From: Marsupella aquatica
Lineage: Eukaryota; Marchantiophyta
Length of the DNA: 64,000 nucleotides
Direction of reading: 5' to 3'
Assembly: GCA_973895155.1 (NCBI GenBank)
Contig: OZ316893.1
Span: 26,722,001-26,786,000 of the forward strand
The position numbers and the translations under genes are program-made. Positions 46,744 through 57,745 of this stretch are shown piece by piece. Position 1 is the stretch's first letter. Each line of letters starts with the position of its first letter. The notes under the pieces are model-generated. The model was given only the letters and a program-made list of their open reading frames with translations, made no database searches and was not told where the DNA came from.

Positions 46744-47851
46744 TAGGGCGTCTCAAATGCGATGAATTTTTGTGCGTGACCTTGTCCAGGAGCGTTGTGA
46801 CCCGGGGCAGTAGGAACGACTGGTTGGACACCAAATGTGAGTCCCAACCAGTCACGCCCATGAATCGTGACCGAAACTGAACGTTGACTGCTACGAGGAG
46901 AGGCCCCAACTTCAGTGTGTTCATTAACTCACCTTGCGATTTTCATACACTCTCGTAATCCCTCTCAAATCTAAGAGCTTGGAAATATCATTGTCTGGCT
47001 ATACCCAGTTTTGGAGCACCCAAGTACAAGCACCAGTGAGGTACATTTTAGGGTTTAGGGTTTGAGACTCCCTAGTATTGAGTAAAAAATGTTTTTTTTT
47101 CTTTCAATATTTGAGATGCACTAATATTGAGTACATGATTTACACTTGAGTCGCCCTAGTATTGAGTAGATGATTTACAGTAACCATTTGCGTCCAATCG
47201 TAAAGGGGGCGGTACAAGAGAGCACGCCAAAATGCCAACCCTCAGGGAGTCAGGACTCCGGCCGTAGGATGACCGGTAATCCCCTATAACGGTACCGCGA
47301 TGATGCTCCGACAGGTACCGTTACCATCCAATGAGAAGTGCAGTACGGCCGGGACACGCGCGGTGTACGTCTTGTCGGTTAGTAGGTGGCCGGGAATTCT
47401 GCCGGTGGGAAAGGCCGGCCTGAGACTTCTACGCCTCTTGTTTTTTCAACTGTTCGCCATTACCGGCGATTGCGACTGAATGAACTTTTAGAATATGGAA
47501 AAAATTCCCCCTAGAGCCTCCAACTTTTTCTCCGCAGCCTCTGTTTTGGTCTGGTGCAAATCGCCACTGTGGCAAGTGCCCAATTCGCTCTCGAGGTGGG
47601 GGGACCCCATGGAACCAGAGCCGATGAGGGGGTGGTGATCCTAGCTTTCCAGCGCAGTCACACTTTGGTTACTTAGGGTGGTTCATGCCATGTCGGCGGG
47701 GCACTTGTGACTTGTTTTCACCAAAACAAATTGGAGCGTCACTTCTTGTTCTAAAAGTAAACTTTGGATTTTTAAAAAACTTTTGAAGTGATGTTCAATA
47801 AATGCAAACCCTTTGAGTGAAGGAGGTTTTTAAAACAAGCACTTTACATAG
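46744..47851. other. Intergenic stretch with short repeats, no gene
   Basis: It holds two telomere-like units (TTTAGGGTTTAGGG) at about 47049 and three copies of CCTAGTATTGAGTA-like sequence at 47065-47172. A GC-rich patch with several GGTACCG motifs lies at about 47230-47420. No protein-coding sequence is recognisable. Confidence 0.55.
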
Positions 47852-48012
47852 GACCCACTTGTTGTCATGGACAATCAATAGACACAATAGTTGAATGGGC
47901 CCTCAGTTCTTGTAAAGGCAACTATAACAGTTTTTTCCATGGGCCCACTAGTTGCCCTGTAGTATCAATAGACATCATAAGTGAATGGGCCCCCATTTCT
48001 TTTGAGGCCAAC
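47852..48012 (+). repeat. Two-copy tandem repeat, ~88-bp period
   Basis: Copies starting near 47852 and 47940 share CCCACT.GTTG, CAATAGACA, GAATGGGCCC and AACTATAACAGTTT. They belong to the same dispersed family as the copy at 18810. Confidence 0.7.
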
Positions 48013-48137
48013 TATAACAGTTTCCAATAATACTGTTCAGATTTCATCTGAAAAGAAGAAAAACACACAGTAATGGCCCCCCACACCTTGACTTGAATGG
48101 GCCTCCATTTCTTGTAAAGCCAAATCCAACCATGCTG

Positions 48138-48638
48138 CTCATTATACAATCCAGATTTAATGAGAAAGAATAATGACCCCACTTCTTGAAAAAGATTTAA
48201 TGAGAAAGAATAATGGCCCCACTTCTTGAAAAACCACCCTTAGGCTTTGAGCTTTATGGCGGGGCAGTAAATGGAATGGATTATTGAGACAGGCATAAAC
48301 TTCCAAAACCTTAATAGGACATGAGAATTTTCACAAAGGTCTCGATAATTGAGTCCCCTAATCATCTTGGGATCCTATAAGTACAGTGGCCGAGAATAAT
48401 ATACTCATTATACAATCCAGATTTAATGAGGAAGGAATAATGGCCCAACTTCTTGACAAGCCACCCTTAGGTTTGGGCTTCAGGGCGGGGCAGTTAATCG
48501 AATGGATTAATGAGACACGCATAAACTTCCAAAACCTTAAAAGGACATGAGAATTTTCACAAAGGTCTCGATAATTGAGTCCCCCTAATCATCTTGGGAT
48601 CCTGTAAGTAGAGTGGCCGAGAATAATATATGTAGGGG
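48138..48638 (+). repeat. 266-bp direct tandem duplication
   Basis: The block beginning CTCATTATACAATCCAG at 48138 is repeated from 48404 with over 90% similarity by eye, down to GGCCGAGAATAATA. Copy 1 also contains an internal duplication of about 37 bp (GATTTAATGAGAAAGAATAA, at about 48154 and 48194). Confidence 0.9.
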
Positions 48639-49599
48639 CGACGTTGCAAGATTTTGGGGATTTGGGGTCGTAGTAAAAGGTGGCTTCGGTGACCTACACA
48701 ACTATGAAGGAAAGGACAGGATTTTTACATAAAAGTGACGCATCCCAAAAGGATTACTAAGTATAATAAAAGTATAAAGGAAGCCCCCAATCCTTTCATG
48801 GCAACTAACGTGTGTCCATTCGCTCAGATGGACTTTTGCAACCTCGATTAAATACCAGTAAACATTTAAATGTGTTTCAAGTATACAACTTGCAACTGGC
48901 CTAGAGTAATCTACATATTTGTACATTAAAGTTATTTGCTTGATCAATCTCCAAAATGAAAGTCGTTACTTGATCTACCCCTGAGGTCTATCAAGTGTCC
49001 AGATCTGATCGAAAGGTCCATCAATGGTCCAGATTGGAGAAAAATATCAAGGGAGTTGATTAAGCAAACTTTTTCCAGAAGGGGGTCTACTAAGCATATC
49101 TCTCGTACATTATAGCCTCTGTGATTTCATCTGGGTTGCGGTGGACAATCTTGGATCCTAAGGGAGCAATTTTTTTCAAGGCAAAAGTTAAGCTTTCTAG
49201 TAAGGCGGCTAATATTCAGGGGAGACTGAATGCAAAATTCTAAAAAGGTTTATTTATGGCAGGTCATTTGGGACGCATTCTATTTCCAGCTTCAGATACT
49301 TTGTACTTCTTTTAAGAAAATTCAAGAAGGGCTTTCCCCCATTCAATCTTTGAGGCTTGATGTGCAGCCTTTATTCTTTAGTGGGGTATCTTGCTCGTTC
49401 CCTCAGACCACCTCCCTCCATCAGGTGTGGACTCTCCTTCTCTCTGTCTTCCTTTCCTGTTTTTTGTCCGTGGACAGTTCAGTTCTACTTCTGGCTTAAT
49501 TATTTGCCACCATTTCATTCCAAGGTCCTCTAGTCTGCCTGTCCCTAAAACAAACATTTTCTGAAGTAGAATTTGAATATTTTTATATTTGCTTTTCCA
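48639..49599. other. Intergenic stretch, no gene recognised
   Basis: I see no coding similarity, tRNA or clear repeat in this stretch. Confidence 0.45.
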
Positions 49600-50160
49600 T
49601 GTTAGTACTTAACAGTAGCACCTGATTAGGTTAAGTAGAGTGTAACTTAACCATGATTGAGGGCTACTGAGGTTAGACTAGTGGAGAGGGGATACACCCT
49701 TGTGACAGCACCTTATTGTGCTCCTACTTAGATATCAATGTTGGATGTGAGAGGGAGAGAAGAGGACTTGTCTTAGGATGCCTTGCAAGCTTACTTGCTA
49801 TGGGGATGTAGACGGATTGTTCATAGTGATTCTTCTTTCAACCGTGAGAGTAGTCCAGATGGGATGAACCATGTATCTATGAGTCATGTCAATTTTGGGA
49901 TTGTACAATAGATCCATGTGACATTGTGTTGGTTATGGTGTTTCAATAATTAGTATCAGAGTTTGGATCATGAGCGGCACACAATTTAGGGAATTTTTTG
50001 TGATTGATTCATTTCCTTTTTGGATACAATGGGTGCTAACACACAATTTAGGGATGTGATTGATTCATTTTCTTTGGGATGCAATGGGTGCTAACATTTA
50101 TATTCGTTGTGTTGATTGGCTTTGCTATTCTGATCATTAGAAAATAGCAAGTTTTATCAA
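49600..50160 (+). mobile_element. Possible Ty1/copia LTR end and primer-binding site remnant
   Basis: TAGTATCAGAGTTTGGATC at 49951 is one base away from the initiator-tRNA-Met primer-binding site common in plant copia elements (TGGTATCAGAGC...). The preceding ~300 bases would then be an LTR. After it, a short sequence (ATGAGCGGCACACAATTTAG) and a duplicated block follow: ATTTAGGGA...GTGATTGATTCATTT...GGGTGCTAAC, at about 49987 and 50048. No gag or pol similarity can be defended and the start of the LTR is not located. Confidence 0.35.
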
Positions 50161-50393
50161 CAGATTGTTCACATTAAATTGAGAAATTTCTCATTAAGCA
50201 TTGAACAGTGCTTTGATGCTTTTTGCCAACTTGATGTGAAAATGGTTAGTTGATGGGTTAAGTCAACAATTTCTGATATCTTTGTGAAGCCCAAATAATG
50301 TTGGACATGGTGGTGTATTAGATTACAACATTGGCGGTGGTGGTGGACAGCTGAGGTGAAGACTTTTCCTTCAGGTGGAAGCCATAGCCAAGA

Positions 50394-50520
50394 CCTACAG
50401 CCGGTGGCTCTATGATAGTACATATTAGGTCACTTTTCTAACTTTGCAATTTTTAGCTACAGACGGTGGCTCTATGATAGTACATATTAGGTCACTTTTC
50501 CAACTTTTGCAATTTTTAGT
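50394..50520 (+). repeat. Two-copy tandem duplication, 62-bp period
   Basis: CGGTGGCTCTATGATAGTAC starts at 50402 and again at 50464. The two units are almost identical up to the following CAATTTTTAG. Confidence 0.92.
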
Positions 50521-53500
50521 TGTGGATAAAGTGTTTTACAAAATCTAGTGCGCGATTCAACGATGTGAAGCATAGCTTGAATGGAGATACAAATGCTCAG
50601 TTATAAATTGGTCAAAGTTACTTTGACTTCTAGTAGTTTTATGCACGACTTGTTTGTGGCCACCACAACAGGTGACTGCCTGTTTGTGGCAGGAGAGACT
50701 GTGCCCTTTGTCCCCTATGGCCCATGTGATAGGAGGAATCACCCCCTATGAAAATATACTCTGTACTTTTGCAACAAGATTCATTTTCCAGAAGGTTGCT
50801 TTTTGGCACCAAATTGACTTTTTGGCATGGCAAAGTTGATTAAGTTTTTGAGAATTCTTGCAGGGGTGCTCTCAGGAGAGTTAGCAAGGGGCTGGGATAT
50901 TGGTTTAAAAACTGCTATGGCTAGAATTTTTTTTAAGCATTATGTTCTCAAGGGGTCCAAAATGACATTTTGACCCCCTCTGAATAACGATTAATAAATC
51001 ATGGCTTTGGAGTTTTGAAAATAGCTTGTGAATAGTGGTAGGTGCCTCGCCGCCACATGAGAGTGGTCTGGGAATTCAACTTAGAGAATTTTCAATTTTT
51101 GTCATTTTTTGGTAAGGTGTAAGAGTGTGGTCTTGGAATTCTTGTACTGTACCATCCAGATTGCAATTAGAAATTGAAGCTCCATAGTTTATGATGAAAG
51201 CGTCAACCAAAATGGCCAAAAATTCACCCTTCGCTTTGATGGAAGTGTTGCTTCACGTACTCCCCTAGCACATCTCAAAACATAAAAATTATGACAATCA
51301 AATTCAAAATTGGGAAATGTGATTTGTGGGGGTTTCAAAGACTATTGTAGTCCATGGGGCCTTTAATTGAAAGACTCTTGTAGTCCATGGGGCCTTCAAT
51401 TCTGTATTAGAAAAGGCGAAACCTTCATTAGGGCATCTCAAAGCACGGCCGTAATGAGTTGGCCATAAGGACCAAGTTAGGGGAACGGCCATAAAAGTTG
51501 CAGGAGGCCAAAACAGGCTTCCGTAACTTAGTATCGCGGTTGCTGACCAAAACTCATAACTTTAACTCTGAGACTTTGAATTTGCATTATCACAACATAG
51601 AGTTATCGCAACATTGTGTCATCTGACTAGGGACAGACTACATCAGTCACTGTGTATTGTTAAAATGCTCTTGTGACCACTTATCAAGGTAATAAACTTG
51701 GGCTTGTCGTACAGGGATGGGCCAAAAGTAATTACTCTAAGAGTGAGGACTCTAACTCATCCCTTATGACACTAGTCAATACATATCCCCCCACAACCAA
51801 TGGTCTGTAAAATAAATCTGGTCATAAGATATTTTAACGCTAACTTTTCCTGACTGCACTCGTTTCTTTGAGACGCCCTACTTGTTTTAAAATTCTTCAA
51901 AATCACCCACTATGAGACCTCAGTCTGAGCACTATATACTAACGAGGTCTATGGTACATCTAGATCGTGACGCTTCCGACAAGGTACTGTAGAAGAATGA
52001 TGAGGAACCTAAGCTTTACAAACCCTACCTATTTATTGGTGACCGAAATCCTGGTCTGGCTAATCCTCGCCGTCGTTTCCCCTGACTCCCTCCAAATGAA
52101 GCTTGCGATCAACGGTGAACACGGCCAGGATGCTGGAAATTAGTACGAGTACCAATCTCTCCGTACTGGTTAACTTTAGAGGGTAAGTTAAGCGAGTTGG
52201 TGAGCCGCTCTATTGTGGCGACTCCCGGAAATAGCGGCGTGCATATAAACTCTGCCCTCCACACATGGCCGCAAAAGGAAAAGGGCTCCCACGGACGGGG
52301 AACAGTCAAACCTCAGCCACACTTCTTCTCTAAGAACGTTCTTCGCGGTGGCGACGGAGAACCAGAAACCGCTATAAGAAGCAGAAACCGCTAAGAGAAC
52401 CCCACTAAAACATGAGATAGCGACAATGTTATTCCTGGCAAGCGAAAACGTGTTTTAGAAACTGGCCGGCTATAGTACTTTCGCCACTGGCCGAATGAGA
52501 AATCCAAGGGCCAATTAGATATTTAGGTGCAGCACAAAAATAGAAGGCGGTCTAGTCCTTTCGTGTAAAGGTTCCGCCCAATCCAAGTGTGCTGCCCGGA
52601 GCACACGAATTCTTTTAGCCAATCAAAAGTCTTCTACCCTGATAGGCCAAATCCACCCTATCACTAGCACCAATCTAATGCCCTAATATCATTACTAAAT
52701 TATGTTTCACTAATTATTGGATTATCCCAGTTAATTTGGTATCTAAGTTTACTAATTAAACTGTCTTTTGTTTATCCACCGGTGTTCTAACGATACGACC
52801 GTAAAAGACCAAATAACTGATGTTACAACGTTCTGGGAAGAGAGAGGTGAGTTGAAAGAAAGGCATAAACCATGTAGATTTCCGGATTTTTCCATTAGTA
52901 TTTTAAAATAAATTAAACCCTTCCCGGGTTCAGACTAGGTTTACAGTTATTTGAATTATTTTTGGTTCCCCTCTAAATCAATCCATCCCAGTCATGCAGA
53001 CTTTCTGAGCCCTTTCTGGCCATTTCATTGACACAAAGGGGTGTGATTTAGTGTTTGTAATATATTGGTAAAACAGAGTAGTGATAAATCCACAATAACA
53101 GTAGATCTGTCCTAGTAGCGCTAAATACACCGAGTTCTCGCCAAAATCGAACTATGCTGCCCAGATAGCATCGCCATGCGTCCGGTCTGTTTCTGTTATT
53201 CCGTGTTACACTTTTATTGGTGAACGAAAGGCTGCAATCAAGACAAAAAGGAAAGTTGTCGATCGCCCACCGCAAAGTCGCGTCATTCTCTCAACACGGC
53301 CCCATGTAAAACTCAAATTACTTCGTGGACCCCTATCTGTTTTGATTGTATGTGAGGTATGTTTTGGACAATATGTGAAATAGATATGTCGGTGGGATTG
53401 CTCATCGCTAAAGCAGATGGAATGGAAATAGTTGAATCGTTGGTGACCGCCAGTCTCTCGGCAGTCAGAGCTCTCACTGAGGACTAGGGTGATTTCCTCA

Positions 53501-56489
53501 AGAGAGACTATTGTTTGTTAGCCATGACTGAGAATTGCGCTTCTGACTGCCTCTCGTGTGCGGATGAACTTGACCTTCTGCTAAAGAAAGAGAAAAAGAG
53601 AGAGTCAATCTTGCTTTGCACTATCGCGTAGGAGAAACGAATAAAGCTTAGATTCGGACTCACTTCAATGGTTATTCAGGTTCGCGCGGAGCATGTAGCA
53701 TGTCATTCCAGTGCTTTGTTTGTCTCATAGTCGATCGTCCTTCCTTCTGGACCTGTGCTTATGAGTTCTACTCATTTTTCTTCTTCCTGCCCCAATCATC
53801 TGTCAGTGATTTCGTCTACTTCTGCTTTTGTTGAGTGTTTTCCAGGCTCTCGTTTCAAAGCCTTCGGGTACGAGTCTTTCAGGTTCAATTCTTGCGATCC
53901 TTCTGCGCTTCCCGATTCTTGTTGTTGGAGACGTCAAGAGATCAACTAAGTGCCTTGAGTTCTATCCTTATGAAGTTGCTCGATTCTTTCCTTATGAAGT
54001 CGCTCGAGTTCCTCTTATCAATTCTCTATTCGGTTTGCTGTCCTTATGGATCCCTCCACGTCTGAAGATCGTATTTGTGCGCATCCCATTCATGCATCAT
54101 TTTTGTTCATGAAAAGCACCTTCCTCTAATCCCCCCTCCCATCCTTTCTGTCGACTACACTCTTTGATTGTCTGTGCTTTGCTCTGTTTTGTTCTTGTCG
54201 TCATTTGGAGTAGATTGTATTGCCACTACTGGATCGGGAAAGAGGACATTCTAGGATGGGGAGGTGTTCGTGTCAACCATTTTGCTCACTATTGAATCGG
54301 TGACCATGTGGGCAGTCGGTTACTAGGGCCCAAGATTTAATTACGGAATTGAAACACAATTCACAAAAAATGGTGGGCAGTTGGTTACTAGGGGTAAATA
54401 AAACCAAGGGTGGGCCTACTACTAACTGAACAGCGGGTAAATAAAACGGTTGTTTTTGAAATAAATTTACGTCATCTTTTACGGCATGGCGTTCTCAAAT
54501 TTACCAAAAATTTGCAGCAAACACGAAAGGTGACATAATTTCATTGTGGAAACCAGTCCGTTCCTGTTTGCAGCACGCCATGATGATGTGGCGCGCTGTG
54601 GAGCCAGGAATTTTGGAAGGGACCTCTAGTGGGGTCCGTAACAAGGGGATGGGGGACCCCTTACATCGCCCACACGACTGGATCGCCACTTGGACACGAA
54701 GAAGTGCCGCCGGGGAAGTCGCGCCCTGAAACCGGTCGCCCATCTGCCGCCCGGTGGGGACAGACGACATCCCGAGCGGGGCCCGGCTAGTCATCACCTG
54801 GTGGGTTCCCTTGTGACGCGAGTGCCTGACCGCCGTCGACTATTGTCGCATGATGAAGCTCTACCACAGGGCTACGTTAAGACCGTCGACGTTGGGCCCT
54901 ACGACCGGCTATGGAAACCGTGTCGCCGTCGACGTCGGTTCCTACGAGGGCATATACATAGTCGAGCCGGGCCCCCGTACGAACGGGTACGGGTTGGAAG
55001 GATCATGCTGATGATGATTTACGGATTAATTTATAGTCCTTGAGCGTGTAAATGGGTGAATGGACTGTTTTGAGGTGATACAGTAACAAATGGTGGCGAA
55101 GACGTGCTATCCTTTACCGTACCCCACCCACGCCAAATTTGGTTTGGCGAGGGGAAAAATATTGTGTGTAAGTTTTCCGGACCCAGGTAATTTTCCTGAC
55201 CGAGGTAAGGTGAGGAGTTACATTTCAACCTGCGAAGTTTGCGGTTAATCCTTGGACCTGGTTCTCTTCAAAGGATTTGGGTTGGAGTGGAAAAAATAGT
55301 TGGTCTCATTATCAGGCTTCTCAAAATTTCATAGTTATCGGTTTTGGTCTTAAAGAAACTATGAGATTTTCTGACATAGCTAGAGAGACATGAAGAAGTC
55401 TCTCTTCTTGCATTAAGACTGATGACAAAGTGCATGACTATCTCGAACTTGAAGTTGGAATTGGTTTTCCAATGCTTTGAGTCCTTTTTAGCTATGAAGC
55501 TAGCTTAAGTGAGAACTCTCTACTGGGAACTATGGGAGGTATGTGAGCAAGTTTCTGCCCAACAAATTGGGCCGGAGAAGGTAGCGGTCCTAATTCAGTA
55601 TTCTTCTTATTATTTCTTCCAATCTTGAAGTTTGTTAGCAATAGTTCCAATTCAGCATGTTGGGCACCCATCCCTGCATGTTTAAACCATACCTGTCTCT
55701 ATAAAGGGCTACGGGTAACCTGTAGCTCTCATTGTAAAGAGCACAGGTTCAAGAATGTACTTTGAGCTCCACAAAAGGTGTTGACTGCAAAACCTTTTTT
55801 TGACAAGTATTCTACAAAAGATGCTAGTATTCCACCTTTTATGGTGACTAGTGAGAGATGGAATGAGGCTTTTATAATGGCAGGTGTGATTTAATAAAAT
55901 GAAATCAAGTAAGGGAGGTGTGTTGTTGTTAGGTGTCTTCAACCATACAATATCAACTTTGCCTGTTTTGGGAAACTTCTCTGTGGGGTGATTTAATCTA
56001 GACCATTAAGAATTAGGTGATGTGAGGACAATTTTGTAGTCGGGTTTGATTTACACCAGAGAGAATTTTGTGAATTGAGGAGTACAGTGACCGTACATCT
56101 GCGACGGTCTGGAGAGAAAGAGATATGTTATACTAATATACTTAGTACGTGACTAAAATGGTCAGAAAATGCCATTTCGTTACTTTTCCTTTGTAAGTCG
56201 TGTGCGTTGGGAAGCTTCTTTGTCGTGTGATTTGAATTACGTGATTGGAGAACATTTTTGTTGTCGGGTTTGATTTACACTCGAGATCTTTTGTGATTTG
56301 AGTACACTGACTGTACATCTGGGACGTTCTGGACGAGAGACATGCGTTATACTTAGTATTTGACTAAACTGGTCAGAAACTTCCATTTCCTTGCTTTCCC
56401 TTTGTGTTCGTAGCCACAGTACCACATGTTGGATTACCTCTGGAGATTGTCCTAAAATAAACCCCATGATTCCTCTCTTTATCTCTCGT
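50521..56489. other. Long intergenic stretch, no gene recognised
   Basis: Short frames here do not resemble known proteins. Small repeats occur: TTGTAGTCCATGGGGCCTT twice at 51344-51394, AGAAACCGCTA.AAGA twice at 52364-52398, GGGCAGT.GGTTACTAGGG twice at 54311-54395. A GC-rich patch (54690-54980) has CCGTCGAC repeated four times, with an open frame of no recognised family. The segments 56000-56170 and 56210-56390 are diverged copies of one block. Confidence 0.5.
56000..56395 (+). repeat. Diverged tandem duplication, ~205-bp period
   Basis: Both halves contain GTCGGGTTTGATTTACAC, then TTGTGA.TTGAG, ACTGTACATCTG.GACG.TCTGGA, GTTATACT and GGTCAGAAA, in the same order. Confidence 0.7.
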
Positions 56490-56895
56490 GTGTTTGTCCT
56501 GTTTGGTGTCTCCGTCTTTTCTTTCCACACTTCGTTCCGAACTTTTTTGCATTTTTTTTTTTTTTCGGTCTTCCAGCCGTCTTTACTACTCTATGTGTCC
56601 TATCTGGTGTCACACTGTTTTCTTTCCACACTTCGTTCCAATCTTTTTGCATTTTGGTTTTGTTTTCCCAGTCTTCCAGCCGTCTTTACGACACTGTGTG
56701 TGCTGTTTGGTATCACAGTCTTTCTTTCCACACTTTGTTCCGAGCTATTTGCATGTTGCTATTTTCCGGTCTTCCAGCCGTCTTTACGATTGTGTGTGTG
56801 CTGTTTGGTGTCGTCTTTTGTTTCCACACTTCCTTCCCATCTTTTTGCATTTTGCTTCGTTTTTGGTCCTCCAGCCGTCTTTACGTTTCTTCCCC
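56490..56895 (+). repeat. ~100-bp tandem repeat, four copies
   Basis: TCCAGCCGTCTTTA occurs at 56572, 56675, 56773 and 56870, each preceded by TTTCCACACTTCGTTCC and a TTTTGCATTTTG block. The repeat leaves two frames open, which explains the 192- and 136-codon frames on this strand; they are not supported as genes. Confidence 0.92.
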
Positions 56896-56915
56896 TAAAA
56901 TCCCTCTGTTCGTTC

Positions 56916-57745
56916 CTTCCATGTCCTGGTTTGTCTCTCTCGCTGCTGAAATGGATGATAAGTCACTAAGTACATTATTATATTATTCTATCCCACCTCC
57001 GTGGCCAGGGAATTTTGAACCCCTGCCCTTTGCCTTTTGAAGATGGGGGACTAGGGGGTCTCAAAGATTGATCCATGTTTGCTCTAGATAAAATCTATGG
57101 GCAGTGTGACCTGTTGAAAGTGTTGATGATTTCAATATTTTTTGAGTTAGTTTTTTTTTCAGTCTCTCAACAGCCAAGCTCTGATGAGGCAAACTGGCCA
57201 TAGGGCAAAGAAGAAATTTTGCAAGTGTGTGGGTTAGGCAATGGCTCTGTTGCACATTGTAATTCCTGTCAGGAAAAAGGTTATCATTGTGTAACATTTT
57301 TTACTAGGTGCTACCATTTCCATAACCCTATGTCCGGAAAATCTTATTTGATAATCTTTTCCCAAACAAGTAGTAAGTATGATCAAGACTGTTTGGGCTG
57401 GGGTTCATCTAAAACCTGTTCTCACAAAGTTCAGAAAAGCTTCTCGGCTGACCAGACCGTCATTACCCTATACTTCAACATATCCATGCCAAAACCAGAC
57501 ACTCACCTTCAGCCGTTGCCTACACACAATGTGCAAGTCAGACACCATGCAGACTATATTTGAGTTCCCCTAGTAGTCCCATGATCGTTCATTCCTTCCA
57601 TTCTGGTCCTGGTTTGTCTCTCTCGCTGCTGAAATGGATGATACCCAAACATTACATCATTATTTATGCCGTCCCCACCTCCGTGGCCGGTGAATTTTGA
57701 ACCCCTGCCCTTTGCCTCTTGAAAATGGGGGCCTACTGTAGTAGT
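56916..57745 (+). repeat. Pair of ~140-bp direct repeats about 660 bp apart
   Basis: Segments at about 56925-57050 and 57600-57730 share TCCTGGTTTGTCTCTCTCGC, TGCTGAAATGGATGAT, CCCACCTCCGTGGCC and GAATTTTGAACCCCTGCCCT. The direct orientation and spacing would fit a very small LTR-type element or a segmental duplication. No primer-binding site was seen. Confidence 0.75.

Noticed and set aside
47048-47064. Telomere-type TTTAGGG units
   Set aside because: Only two units; not evidence of a telomere or a fusion site.
54690-55043. 117-codon frame in a GC-rich patch
   Set aside because: Arginine-rich, no recognisable family, starts from a non-ATG codon; coding status unsupported.
56391-56969. 192-codon hydrophobic frame resembling a membrane protein
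   Set aside because: It is the translation of the ~100-bp tandem repeat. The Phe/Leu/Ser richness comes from T-rich units.
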